A stretch of DNA of 23,933 bases, from contig JBDRQW010000090.1 of assembly GCA_043826085.1 (NCBI GenBank), positions 1-23,933 on the forward strand, read 5' to 3'. A program made the translations under genes and the position numbers. This document shows, one piece after another, positions 1 through 8,908 of the stretch. Numbering within the stretch: the stretch's first letter is position 1; each line of letters opens with the position of its first letter. The stretch comes from CAXBYZ01 sp043826085 (GTDB lineage Bacteria; Patescibacteriota; Microgenomatia; UBA1400; CG1-02-47-37). The notes under the pieces are model-generated. The model did not search any database. It worked only from the letters and a program-made list of their open reading frames with translations, and was not told the origin of the DNA.

Positions 1-3000
1 AAAGACGCCGCCTTAGTTGCTTTTGTCTCTCCGAACACCAAAGACTGGCGTTTTTCCCTAGTCAAGATGGAATATCAGCTGGAACAAACGGCTCAAGGGC
101 AACTTCAAGCTAGAACTAAATTAACCCCGGCTAAACGCTTTTCTTTTTTAGTCGGAAAGAACGAAAACTCCTACACTGCCAAGAAACAATTTTTACCAAT
201 CTTAACGAACGATCAATCACCGCTTTTATCCGAGTTTGATGAGGCTTTTAATGTTGAAAAAGTTACCAAAGAATTTTTTGCCAAATACCGTGATTTGTTC
301 ATTCGAGTTAAAGAAGAACTGGAAACTTTAATCATCAAAGATAAAAAAATTAGCCAAGACTTTAAAGAAAAAAACATTGATCCAGTTGATTTTTCCAAAA
401 AACTTTTAGGTCAGATAGTCTTTTTATACTTTTTACAAAAAAAGGGCTGGTTTGGAGTAAAAAAAGATGAAGATTGGGGAACTGGTTCTAAAAATTTCTT
501 AAGAGAATTGTTTGAAACCAAACACAAGCAATACAAATATTTCTTTAATGAAGTTTTGGAGCCTCTTTTTTACGAAGCCTTGAGATATGATCGATCACAT
601 GATGATCACTATTTCAGTCAGTTTAACTGCAAAATTCCATTTTTAGATGGGGGCTTATTTGACCCAATAAATGAATATGACTGGATCAAAACCGATATTT
701 TACTTCCAAATACTTTATTTTCAAATGAACGGCCAACAAAAGAAGGGGATAAGGGCGATGGCATATTAGATATATTTGATCGCTATAACTTTACTATAAA
801 AGAAGACGAACCATTGGAAAAAGAAGTAGCTATTGATCCGGAAATGTTGGGTAAAGTCTTTGAAAATCTCCTAGAAGTTAAAGATCGAAAATCCAAAGGT
901 TCTTACTATACCCCCAGAGAAATTGTCCACTACATGTGCCAACAAAGTCTGATTAACTATCTAGATACCGAGCTAAAAAGTAAATCCAATCAACAGGATA
1001 TTGAAACTCTGATCAAATTCGGAGACTCCACAATAGAGCACGATAAAAATATTGCCGAAAAAAATAATTCAGAAAAAGGCTATAAATTACCAAAACTAAT
1101 AATTAAACAAGCTCAAGATATTGATGATTTATTAGCTGATATTCGGGTTTGTGATCCGGCCGTTGGCTCTGGCGCTTTTTTGGTTGGCATGATGAACGAA
1201 ATTATTAAGGCTAGAAACGCTTTAACAAGTCATTTGAAAAATCAAGTCAACAGAAGTATTTATCACTTTAAACGCCAAGCCATCGAAAAATCTTTGTACG
1301 GAGTAGATATTGACCTTGGAGCAGTGGAAATTGCCAAATTAAGATTATGGTTATCTTTAATCGTTGACGAAGAGAATATTAATGTCATTAAACCTTTGCC
1401 TAACCTAGATTATAAAATCATGCAGGGTAATAGTTTAATTGAGTATGTCTCTCCGGAATCATTGGCTGCGACGAACGATCCTGAAAGAACAGCATTGATC
1501 AGGAATTTCAATCAAGCTAAAGATAAATATCAAACCACCTACGATCCGGCTGAGAAAAAAAATAAACGTGAAGAAATCAATAGTTTAATTGAAAATATCA
1601 TGCTCTATGATGAAAAAAGAAAACTGGAAACTGATAAAACCTGGCAAAAAGTGCAACAATTAAAACAAAATAATCTGTTTGGAGAAGACAATGAGCAAAT
1701 GGCTCTAGGCAAACTTTCAGAAAATGAAATTAAAAAAGTTAAAGAACAACAAGAGAAGTTTAATCAATTAAAGCAAGCTTCCCCACAAGACCATTTCGAA
1801 TGGCATTTAAACTTTAATGAGATTTTTAAAAACAAAGGAGGCTTTGATGTAATCATTGCTAATCCTCCCTATGTGAGAGTTCAAAATTTAAGTTACGAAG
1901 AAATAGATAAATACAAAAAAAGGTTTCAAACAGCTTTTAAAAGAATAGATATTTCTATCCTTTTTATGGAATTAGCAAATCAGATTATGAACAAAAAATC
2001 AATCGCTTCATATATAACTTCATCTCAATTTTTAAAAACAGAGTATGGAAGAAAAATTAGAGAATTTTTAAAAACAAAATTAAAAATAATAATATTTTTT
2101 GGAGATAACCAAATATTTGCTGATGCAATAAATTACACCTCTATTTTCTTATTTGCAAAAAAAAATAAGAATAACTACTTCAAAATTACTAACACAGAAA
2201 AATATTTAGGTAAACAGAGCTTTGACTCATATATTAAAAATCATTCAAAGAAAATTTATAAAAAATCTCTAAGTTCCGATTCTTGGAATATAGAACATCC
2301 GGAAAGTTTTAAAATATTAAATAAAATTCACTCATCATCAAATGATCTCTTAAAAACAATTGCCTCTATTAATTACGGATTAGTGACAGGTAAGGATAAA
2401 GTTTTAGTATTTAAAAAAAAAGAGAAAGAATTTTTAGAAAAATCACAATATGTTTATCCACTTTTAAAGCCTTTAAATATAGGTAAATATTTTATAGAAA
2501 ACCCAAACCACTATGTAATTTACCCATATGAAATTAAAAAAAATAAAACAATATTAGTTAACGAAGATAAGTTAAATAATAAAGCAAATCAACTTTACAA
2601 ATATCTTTTTGAAAATAAATCTAAATTAATTAATCGGAAAGACTCTAGAAAAATAGTAAAAGAAGATAGCAAAACATGGTATTCACTCATGAGGCATTCA
2701 TCGTTTCAAAAAGTAAATAAGGAAAAAATTGTAACACAAGCATTATGTAAAAAAAATGAATTTTGCCTTGATCAAAAAGGATTGTTTTTTACAGGGGGTA
2801 GCATTTACTCAATAAATTCAACAAATTTAAAAATATCCAATAAGGCTTTACTGGGTTTGTTAAATAGTAAAATTTGCGAATTCTTTTATCAATTAACCTG
2901 TCCAATTAGGCAACACGGGTATAAATTTTACGCTGGTAATTTTTTAAAACAATTTCCTATCGCAAAAAAATTTAAGACAGAAAATAAAAAATTATCAAAT

Positions 3001-3156
3001 CTAGTAACAAAAATAAATCAAATTGCTCATTCTAACGCTGATAATTCAGAAAAAGGCTTAACAATCAAAATATATGAAAAACAAATTGACCAAATAGTTT
3101 ATAAACTTTATAACCTAACACCAGAAGAAATTCAAATTGTAAAGAAAGGTATTTAA
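1..3156 (+). CDS. Type IIG (Eco57I-like) restriction-modification enzyme, 5' end outside window
   Basis: This looks like a single-chain restriction enzyme and adenine-N6 DNA methyltransferase. The reading frame is open from base 1, and the residues before the ATG at 67 already fit the family, so the true start lies upstream and 67 is probably internal. Methyltransferase motif I (DPAVGSGAF) is encoded at 1153-1179 and the catalytic NPPY at 1861-1872. A charged helical linker (about 1480-1790) lies between them. The part after NPPY looks like a TaqI-type target-recognition domain, with the usual family ending (QHGYKFYAGNFLKQFPI near 2911-2955). The nuclease domain would be N-terminal and mostly outside the window. 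By eye the recognition half is clearly more A/T-rich than the part before 1860. It is the first visible gene of the defence island; sduA starts 1 nt after its stop. A methyltransferase-only protein is possible. Confidence 0.88.
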   Translation, partial: KDAALVAFVSPNTKDWRFSLVKMEYQLEQTAQGQLQARTKLTPAKRFSFLVGKNENSYTAKKQFLPILTNDQSPLLSEFDEAFNVEKVTKEFFAKYRDLFIRVKEELETLIIKDKKISQDFKEKNIDPVDFSKKLLGQIVFLYFLQKKGWFGVKKDEDWGTGSKNFLRELFETKHKQYKYFFNEVLEPLFYEALRYDRSHDDHYFSQFNCKIPFLDGGLFDPINEYDWIKTDILLPNTLFSNERPTKEGDKGDGILDIFDRYNFTIKEDEPLEKEVAIDPEMLGKVFENLLEVKDRKSKGSYYTPREIVHYMCQQSLINYLDTELKSKSNQQDIETLIKFGDSTIEHDKNIAEKNNSEKGYKLPKLIIKQAQDIDDLLADIRVCDPAVGSGAFLVGMMNEIIKARNALTSHLKNQVNRSIYHFKRQAIEKSLYGVDIDLGAVEIAKLRLWLSLIVDEENINVIKPLPNLDYKIMQGNSLIEYVSPESLAATNDPERTALIRNFNQAKDKYQTTYDPAEKKNKREEINSLIENIMLYDEKRKLETDKTWQKVQQLKQNNLFGEDNEQMALGKLSENEIKKVKEQQEKFNQLKQASPQDHFEWHLNFNEIFKNKGGFDVIIANPPYVRVQNLSYEEIDKYKKRFQTAFKRIDISILFMELANQIMNKKSIASYITSSQFLKTEYGRKIREFLKTKLKIIIFFGDNQIFADAINYTSIFLFAKKNKNNYFKITNTEKYLGKQSFDSYIKNHSKKIYKKSLSSDSWNIEHPESFKILNKIHSSSNDLLKTIASINYGLVTGKDKVLVFKKKEKEFLEKSQYVYPLLKPLNIGKYFIENPNHYVIYPYEIKKNKTILVNEDKLNNKANQLYKYLFENKSKLINRKDSRKIVKEDSKTWYSLMRHSSFQKVNKEKIVTQALCKKNEFCLDQKGLFFTGGSIYSINSTNLKISNKALLGLLNSKICEFFYQLTCPIRQHGYKFYAGNFLKQFPIAKKFKTENKKLSNLVTKINQIAHSNADNSEKGLTIKIYEKQIDQIVYKLYNLTPEEIQIVKKGI

Positions 3157-3157
3157 T

Positions 3158-4345
3158 ATGGGATTTTTTGATTTTTTTAATCCAAGTGAGGCAGATATCT
3201 TAACAAACAAAAAAGCTGGAATAATTTATATGGCTGATTTTCCAAAAGGAGAAGGTAAATATATTAGCGCAGTTATTGAAGATAACACAGAGCCATATGA
3301 TCTAAGCCTGCAAATTTCTCCAAAAATTGAGGTAAGAATTACTTATATTAATGATGATGAAAAAATAACCGGTGTTCAAATATCAAAATTGGCTGGTGGT
3401 CGCTTTGAAAAGATCAATTTATCGACTTTGGGTTTTAAGGGAGTACTTGGATTATTACAAATCTTTTCTAACCTTGATCTTAAATCTATTGCGAACAGAA
3501 GCATTCTTTTAGATTCACAAATTATTCATGATGAGGAATCCTTAAGGGCTCATTTGAATACCTTGCTAAGTGATGAAAAGGGTTTAAAAATGCTGGCTGA
3601 GCTAGCAACTTCAAAAGGAATAATTAGTGAGGGTGATATTGGTAATATTTCAAAAAAACGAGAAGCCTTGGACATATTTAAAAAACTATTATCAAACAAT
3701 GAATTTTTTGCTTTAAAAAAGAAAGAGTGGGGGAAAAGTAAGGACGAAGATGTATGGCAAAAGTTTTTTGAAGATAACAAATGGATATTTGGATATGGTT
3801 TAGAATATGTGTTCAACGCACCAATAGATAAAAATAAATTTGAACAAACTTTAAAAGGAAATAATTTTTTAGAGTTCGGTAAAAGACCTGATGGAGTTTT
3901 AAAAACACTAGGCATTGTACAATTTTTAAACATCGTTGAAATTAAAACTAACAAGAAGCCTCTAATGGATGAAAATATGTATAGATCAAGTCAAGTTTGG
4001 CAACCAAGTTCTGAACTTAGTGGAGCAGTTTCTCAAAGCCAGCAATACATAAGGGCAAGTATTAAAAATTTGACTGAACTAATTGAACTTAAGGATGTTG
4101 ATGGAAATCGTACTGGAAAAGAAATTTTTGTTTTTAACCCAAAATGTTTTCTTATTATTGGGGATATGCATAACGAGTTTATAGACGGTGAAAAAAGAGT
4201 GTTAAATCCAGATAAACTTGCTTGTTTTGAGTATTACAGGAAAAATCTTTTTACCCCTGAAATTATCACTTTCGATCAACTTTATTTTAGAGCAAAAAAT
4301 ATTATTGAAGGAAGTTTAAAAAATAATTCAGTATATGTTAGATAA
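3158..4345 (+). CDS. sduA: Shedu antiphage defence nuclease SduA (DUF4263)
   Basis: The protein of 395 aa has a C-terminal DUF4263 nuclease domain, the hallmark of the single-gene Shedu defence system. Visible in order are a mixed N-terminal region (about 1-130), a helical region (130-195), the conserved W-x-FFEDNKWIFGYG entry segment (about 203-216), then the PD-(D/E)XK core with D245 (in RPDG) and E261-I-K263. A Q-rich helix, AVSQSQQY (290-297), is typical of the family. Family knowledge: Shedu proteins are DNA nucleases that restrict phage, with the N-terminal region sensing or controlling activity. The gene starts 1 nt after the type IIG stop and overlaps the next gene by 11 nt, so it is probably co-transcribed with both. 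Function is assigned from motifs only. Confidence 0.85.
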   Translation: MGFFDFFNPSEADILTNKKAGIIYMADFPKGEGKYISAVIEDNTEPYDLSLQISPKIEVRITYINDDEKITGVQISKLAGGRFEKINLSTLGFKGVLGLLQIFSNLDLKSIANRSILLDSQIIHDEESLRAHLNTLLSDEKGLKMLAELATSKGIISEGDIGNISKKREALDIFKKLLSNNEFFALKKKEWGKSKDEDVWQKFFEDNKWIFGYGLEYVFNAPIDKNKFEQTLKGNNFLEFGKRPDGVLKTLGIVQFLNIVEIKTNKKPLMDENMYRSSQVWQPSSELSGAVSQSQQYIRASIKNLTELIELKDVDGNRTGKEIFVFNPKCFLIIGDMHNEFIDGEKRVLNPDKLACFEYYRKNLFTPEIITFDQLYFRAKNIIEGSLKNNSVYVR

Positions 4346-5024
4346 GATAAACTGGCCAGAATTATTGATTGGAGGGGCAATCGGTTTCTTTACAGCCCTT
4401 TTTGTGGCAGCAATTTATGAGTGGATTAGAAAACCAAACTTAGTTTTTTCTATTGACGAATCTCCAAATGAAGGCCAAAGAAACATAAAGGGGAAAGATT
4501 ACAAATGGAAATTCATCAATTTAATCGTAGAGAACAAAGCTAGACCTTGGTGGCAAAGTTGGCTTTGGGGAAATGTGACAGCTGAAAACATAAGTGCATG
4601 GATTTCTTATAGGGATTACGATTCAAATTCGGAGATAGTAAAAATTAGTGCCAGATGGTCATCAACTAAACAGCCGATAAACGATTTCGGTCGCCCTAAC
4701 TGGAATTCAATATTGGTAACTTCAAGAGATAGTATTCCAGTTGGTGAGTCGGCATCACTTGCAGTAGCCATTAAAACTAATAAATCGGAGAATATATTTT
4801 CTTTTAACAATGAGAGTTATCTATTTTACCCCGAATATAATTCCCCCTATGATACTCTATGGTCAAACCCCGAATTTGAAATTGGAAGTGATAAAAAATA
4901 TCGAGTTTGTGTGATGGTACTTGCTCAAGGCCACGAATATCGTAAGGAGTTTATCTTATTGAACCCTAAGAAATTGTATAAGTCATTTAGACTATTAAAT
5001 GGCGAAGTAGATAGTTGTAGGTAG
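4335..5024 (+). CDS. Unrecognised membrane-anchored protein of the defence island
   Basis: I do not recognise this 229-aa protein. It has one hydrophobic helix near the N-terminus (about residues 9-29, LLIGGAIGFFTALFVAAIY), followed by W-I-R-K. The remainder is soluble, rich in W, N and S, with alternating hydrophobic residues that suggest a beta-sandwich. By the positive-inside rule the soluble part probably faces the cytoplasm, but this is weak. The start lies 11 nt inside the end of sduA, which suggests translational coupling. The next gene, also a membrane protein, begins 9 nt after its stop. Position suggests an accessory role for Shedu or part of a separate three-gene module with the next two genes; no domain supports either directly. 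Confidence 0.75.
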   Translation: MLDKINWPELLIGGAIGFFTALFVAAIYEWIRKPNLVFSIDESPNEGQRNIKGKDYKWKFINLIVENKARPWWQSWLWGNVTAENISAWISYRDYDSNSEIVKISARWSSTKQPINDFGRPNWNSILVTSRDSIPVGESASLAVAIKTNKSENIFSFNNESYLFYPEYNSPYDTLWSNPEFEIGSDKKYRVCVMVLAQGHEYRKEFILLNPKKLYKSFRLLNGEVDSCR

Positions 5025-5033
5025 ATATCTAAT

Positions 5034-5744
5034 ATGAAAGATTTTTTTCAAAGAGTTCAACAATTCCGATCGCTTCTATCTTTTTTGTCTCTATCAACCG
5101 TATTTTTATTGTGGCTTGGGTTAAAAAATGTTGTTCAATTAGGTGATTTTTGGATTAACCTATCGGCAGGCACAGCTACTTTAATTGGAACATTGTTTAT
5201 TATTGATGTGATTCTTGATCGTAGAAGAAAGTTAGAATTTAATGAGGCTCGAAATACAACCAAGAGTGATTTAACTCAATTAGCAAATATGATGATTTCC
5301 TATATGGCTTCTCCTTTTAAACTGACTGTCTTAAATTACGAAAGGAGGAAAGAAGATAAAGATTTGGAAAAATGGAGTACAAAAGTTCTACAACATATTC
5401 TTCAAGACATTAAAAAACAAGACAAAGTAAAATTGCTTTCGAACTTAAATAGCGATGGGTGGCAACATTTGCAACTTGATCTAATGTTCATTAAACCATC
5501 TCTATCTGAAAATCTGATTTTGTATAAGGAATTACTTCCTGCGCGCATTTTAGGTAAATTACTTAAATTACGAAGAACCTTCAACAATTTTTATTTTTAT
5601 TTTGGATTACTTTATGAGGGGTTTATTAGAGATGGCAAACCGCTTCCAGATAACGCTGTGAAATGTATGGCCGATGACCTTAATAAATACTTTTCTGACC
5701 TTGAACAATTATGTCTTGTTTTAAAGGGCTGGAAAGATAATTGA
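5034..5744 (+). CDS. Unrecognised two-helix membrane protein of the defence island
   Basis: The 236-aa protein is not recognised. Two hydrophobic segments are visible (about residues 13-31 and 40-61), joined by a very short loop. A basic stretch, DRRRK, then marks the start of a mostly helical soluble domain (66-236) that should be cytoplasmic. No catalytic motif stands out. It follows the previous membrane protein by 9 nt and precedes the nuclease-like gene at 5756 by 11 nt, so the three are likely one transcript. Two neighbouring membrane proteins next to a PD-(D/E)XK protein suggest a membrane-associated nuclease module, which is inference from context only. Confidence 0.75.
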   Translation: MKDFFQRVQQFRSLLSFLSLSTVFLLWLGLKNVVQLGDFWINLSAGTATLIGTLFIIDVILDRRRKLEFNEARNTTKSDLTQLANMMISYMASPFKLTVLNYERRKEDKDLEKWSTKVLQHILQDIKKQDKVKLLSNLNSDGWQHLQLDLMFIKPSLSENLILYKELLPARILGKLLKLRRTFNNFYFYFGLLYEGFIRDGKPLPDNAVKCMADDLNKYFSDLEQLCLVLKGWKDN

Positions 5745-5755
5745 AGGTGTGAAAA

Positions 5756-6634
5756 ATGAATAAATATAAGTATTCCGACCTATTACTATACGAGAAGAAA
5801 ATCAAAGATTTGTATAGCAAGCTTGAACTGAATTTCGATGAATCTAATCGAATAAGTAAGTATTTTAAATATCTGGGTGAAATTGAAAAATCGAGAAAAT
5901 TGGATAAAGTAAAGTTTTATGCACTTATCCAGAAAAATAAAGCGAAGTATTACTATAGCCAATTCTATGTACTCGAGATATGCAAGATCGTCGATGCTCT
6001 TCAAAATACCAAACTAGATAAAAACGTCTTAAAAGAGAAATTAACACATTTGGCTAAGGGAACCTATTTACTTTCAAAAGAGAACATCAATAACACGCAG
6101 GCTAGGGATACAACTTTTGAACTTAGTTTGTTTTCCTTTTTTTACGCTAAAAATCTACGTGTTAAACTCGGTAGTCTGAATCCGGATTTGCAACTATTAA
6201 CTGATAACTTTACTTATAACATCGAGTGCAAAAGACCTTATTCACCAAAATCTCTCGAAAAACATATCAGAAAAGCCCTAAGGCAACTAAGAAAAACACA
6301 AAATGGTATCAGCATACCCACCATGGCCTTATCGCTTGAACAAGTTATATTAGGCGATGATTTGATCCTTAACAGCAAAGATGACCAATCGGCTCTAACT
6401 TTTCTGGATGCTACGCTTAGTCAATTTGCTCAAGACAACTTACCTATGATTAGGAAAATATGCAATAACGAATCTTGTTTAATACTTTATTGGTTGTCTT
6501 GCCTTACTGGTTTTAGGACTGATCTCTCAATGGCACATACAACTTTTATTGTTGGCAATGTCTACAATTTCGACCAAAATTTATCAACCCGCATATATAA
6601 AGACTTGCAAATTATGTTGCCGTCAAAAAATTAA
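5756..6634 (+). CDS. PD-(D/E)XK nuclease-like protein of unknown family
   Basis: A 292-aa protein with a helical N-terminal half (1-110). A segment then fits the PD-(D/E)XK nuclease core: E122 in FELSLF, D144 in NPDLQLL, and E157-C-K159 in YNIECKRP, followed by a basic helix (HIRKALRQLRK, 170-180). The spacing of the acidic residues and the E-x-K is normal for this fold. The C-terminal part (185-292) has no motif I know. A GAAGGTG stretch lies shortly before the ATG and could be a ribosome binding site. It is the last gene of the first train; 112 nt separate it from the next. Target and partner are unknown. Confidence in the gene is high, in the nuclease call moderate. Confidence 0.72.
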   Translation: MNKYKYSDLLLYEKKIKDLYSKLELNFDESNRISKYFKYLGEIEKSRKLDKVKFYALIQKNKAKYYYSQFYVLEICKIVDALQNTKLDKNVLKEKLTHLAKGTYLLSKENINNTQARDTTFELSLFSFFYAKNLRVKLGSLNPDLQLLTDNFTYNIECKRPYSPKSLEKHIRKALRQLRKTQNGISIPTMALSLEQVILGDDLILNSKDDQSALTFLDATLSQFAQDNLPMIRKICNNESCLILYWLSCLTGFRTDLSMAHTTFIVGNVYNFDQNLSTRIYKDLQIMLPSKN

Positions 6635-6730
6635 AAAATGATAAATACAATTGTGAAAAATAATTTGACGGGTTGTTAAGAAAATTACTAAAAGGTAACA
6701 TACAAGTATCAAGGGTTTTCTACTTACTAA

Positions 6731-6737
6731 AGGGAGG
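6731..6737 (+). promoter_or_regulatory. Strong ribosome binding site for the DUF559 gene
   Basis: AGGGAGG sits 9 nt before the ATG at 6747. It is much stronger than the start regions of most neighbours and fixes the start. About 60 nt upstream, TTGACG at 6665-6670 could be a -35 box, but no good -10 follows at normal spacing. Confidence 0.75.
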
Positions 6738-6746
6738 TAAAATTTA

Positions 6747-7499
6747 ATGCAAAAGCATCCAGCATTGGTAGGGATTGTTCCCAGAAAAAATCTTTGGGAT
6801 ATAATTCAAAAAGAAAAATGGTATCACATTCCGGTTGAATCGGCGCCAAAAAACGCTTTATTTGCCGAATATTTAGGTTTTTATTTCCCCGCTGTGTTTG
6901 GCAAACAAATGCGCTACAAGGTAAGTTTTTACGCAAAAGTTAAAAAAGTGGAGATTGTCAAAAGAATTAAACTTTTCCCTGAAGAAAAAGAAAATAAAAA
7001 AGCCAATAAAGAATATTTCCAATTTCACCTAAAAGAAATTAAAGAATTATCAAAATCCATTCCCAGTAGAAGATGGAGAAGAATTGTTCATATTCCCACC
7101 AGTTGCGAGAAATTATTCACCGCCAAAGAAATTAATGATTTATACGACACCAGCCCCTTAGAAGATAAAATGTATTTGGAAATGAAAAGAAGACAAATAA
7201 GTGCCGAAAGGCAGTTTTATATTAAAGTTGGAAAAAAGTTTTATTGTTTGGATTTTGGATTATTTTGCAGGAAAGGCAACATGGACATAGAATGCGACGG
7301 AGAAAAATATCATATTTTGCCGGAGGCATTGGCCAGAGATCGAGAAAGAAATAACGGATTAACAAGTTTCGGATGGCGCGTTTTAAGATTTAGCGGAAAA
7401 GAAATTAATCAAAATCTACAAAATTGTTTTAGAGTAATTGAAAAAACTATTAATAATTTAGGCGGGATATTAAATGTTCAATTTATACCCAGCTTCTGA
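6747..7499 (+). CDS. DUF559/Vsr-like PD-(D/E)XK endonuclease with extra N-terminal domain
   Basis: The C-terminal half (about 135-240) has the layout of the DUF559 / very-short-patch-repair nuclease fold: E139, D169 in CLDFGLF, IECDG (181-185), a basic RDRERN segment (197-202), and W210-RVLRF. The N-terminal 130 residues form a separate domain, rich in K and aromatic residues, that I do not recognise and that may read DNA or bind a partner. The ATG at 6747 is well supported: AGGGAGG lies at 6731-6737, an almost ideal ribosome binding site, so this gene probably begins a new translational unit. The next gene begins 14 nt after its stop. A role in defence or repair is inferred from fold and neighbours. 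Confidence 0.8.
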   Translation: MQKHPALVGIVPRKNLWDIIQKEKWYHIPVESAPKNALFAEYLGFYFPAVFGKQMRYKVSFYAKVKKVEIVKRIKLFPEEKENKKANKEYFQFHLKEIKELSKSIPSRRWRRIVHIPTSCEKLFTAKEINDLYDTSPLEDKMYLEMKRRQISAERQFYIKVGKKFYCLDFGLFCRKGNMDIECDGEKYHILPEALARDRERNNGLTSFGWRVLRFSGKEINQNLQNCFRVIEKTINNLGGILNVQFIPSF

Positions 7500-7513
7500 A
7501 AACCCAATCCTAT

Positions 7514-8908
7514 ATGAATGACCAAATACTAGAAATAATCCAGGCAAAAAAGAATAGTTCATGGTGGTTAAAATCAGAGAAAGTAGTTGCCAGCAGATAT
7601 TGTTCAATTTTTCATCTCTCTAATTTGAAAAATTTGGCAAAGGAAGACTTCCTGTCATTTTTACTCATTAAAAACAATCACCACTGGAAAGGTATTCATC
7701 GTCAACAAGTATCTGTCACATCGGATCTGAAAAAATTAAAACGTACGTTAATCTTTTTGCTAAATGAATCAAAAAGTCTTACGGATCGTCTAAACAGTCT
7801 TTCACCTAAAAAAGGAAAATATTATATTAAAGGTCTTGGCAAAGCTATTATTACCCCTATATTGCTAGTTATTTATCCAGATAAATATGGTGTTTGGAAT
7901 AAAAAAAGCGAAGATGGTTTAAGAATATTAGGATTGTTTCCTGAGTTCCAAAGGGGAAATTCTTTTGGAGAAAAATATGACGAAATAAACAATGTTCTAG
8001 GCAGTTTAGCTAAAAAATATTCGATTAGTCTTTGGCAACTCGATGGCATATTAGGTGAAATTGCCGGTAATGGACCTTTTGATAGGGCATTCGATAATAT
8101 TGACTATAGAAAAGAAAAGAAGGAACAAATCATTTCCCGGGAAATAAAATTTTGTAAATATTGCGGTGAAAGAATCGATGCCGATTCAATATTTTGTCGT
8201 TTTTGTGGAAGAAAAATAATTTCAACAAGAAGTGGGAAAACACTAACTTTAAATTCTCGAGAAGAATTATTGGAACACGTTGAATTTGTCAATAAATATT
8301 ATCGCCTAAACGGTAAAGGTTTTTTATACTACAAAAAAATAATCAACCTTCATAAAAAGCATGGAGATATAAATAAGCTATTAGGAAACGATATTTTTTT
8401 TGAAACTCTATACGAAACTCTTAAAGCTTGGAATATGAATCAGAGAGGAGCCAAATTAAAAAACTTAACTGACATAAAACACTCTATTTTAAATTCAAAG
8501 CGTGACATTTCTGAATTATATGATTATGAGTTAAATACCCTAAGGAAATCTCAGCTTGAAAAAATTCTCAATAAGCTCAAAAAGATATTTTTTAATCTAC
8601 AGCCGATGCAATCAAGAACTCAAATTGTCGGTACTTCAAAATTAATGCATTTTCTATTACCGAATTTAGTAATGCCAATTGACAGAACCTACACCTTAAA
8701 ATTTCTTTCCCCGAACAGCAATTCCTGGAAAGATATAAATGCTGAGTTTGATGAATTTAAAAAAGTTTTTCTAACATTTTATAAACTTGCCAAGAGATTT
8801 AATTTATCTATTCATGACACAAATGACCAAACCTGGAATGCGTCAGTGCCAAAAATTATTGATAATGCAATAATTGGAATACAGATGAAGCAAAAAAGGA
8901 ATAAGTAA
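7514..8908 (+). CDS. Zinc-ribbon protein with two similar-looking helical halves
   Basis: I do not recognise the family of this 464-aa protein. A four-cysteine zinc ribbon is plain in the middle (C214-x2-C217 and C228-x2-C231). On each side is a helical domain. The N-terminal one contains KGLGKAIITPILLVIYPDKYGVWN (106-129, written here only as motif start and end: KGLGKA...YGVWN). The C-terminal one contains VGTSKL...MPIDRTYT (372-394) in an equivalent position. Both read like G-x3-[KL]-x(6-9)-P-x4-Y followed by an aromatic or basic tail, which suggests a duplicated fold. Such small helical modules followed by a proline-rich turn are seen in HhH-like DNA-binding proteins, but this is inference. 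The stop is directly followed by the ATG of the protease gene, implying translational coupling. A second ATG at 7518 is out of frame and irrelevant. Confidence 0.7.
   Translation: MNDQILEIIQAKKNSSWWLKSEKVVASRYCSIFHLSNLKNLAKEDFLSFLLIKNNHHWKGIHRQQVSVTSDLKKLKRTLIFLLNESKSLTDRLNSLSPKKGKYYIKGLGKAIITPILLVIYPDKYGVWNKKSEDGLRILGLFPEFQRGNSFGEKYDEINNVLGSLAKKYSISLWQLDGILGEIAGNGPFDRAFDNIDYRKEKKEQIISREIKFCKYCGERIDADSIFCRFCGRKIISTRSGKTLTLNSREELLEHVEFVNKYYRLNGKGFLYYKKIINLHKKHGDINKLLGNDIFFETLYETLKAWNMNQRGAKLKNLTDIKHSILNSKRDISELYDYELNTLRKSQLEKILNKLKKIFFNLQPMQSRTQIVGTSKLMHFLLPNLVMPIDRTYTLKFLSPNSNSWKDINAEFDEFKKVFLTFYKLAKRFNLSIHDTNDQTWNASVPKIIDNAIIGIQMKQKRNK

Noticed and set aside
67..69. ATG at 67 as the true start of the type IIG gene
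   Set aside because: The frame stays open to base 1 with family-like residues before it, and no ribosome binding site precedes the ATG.
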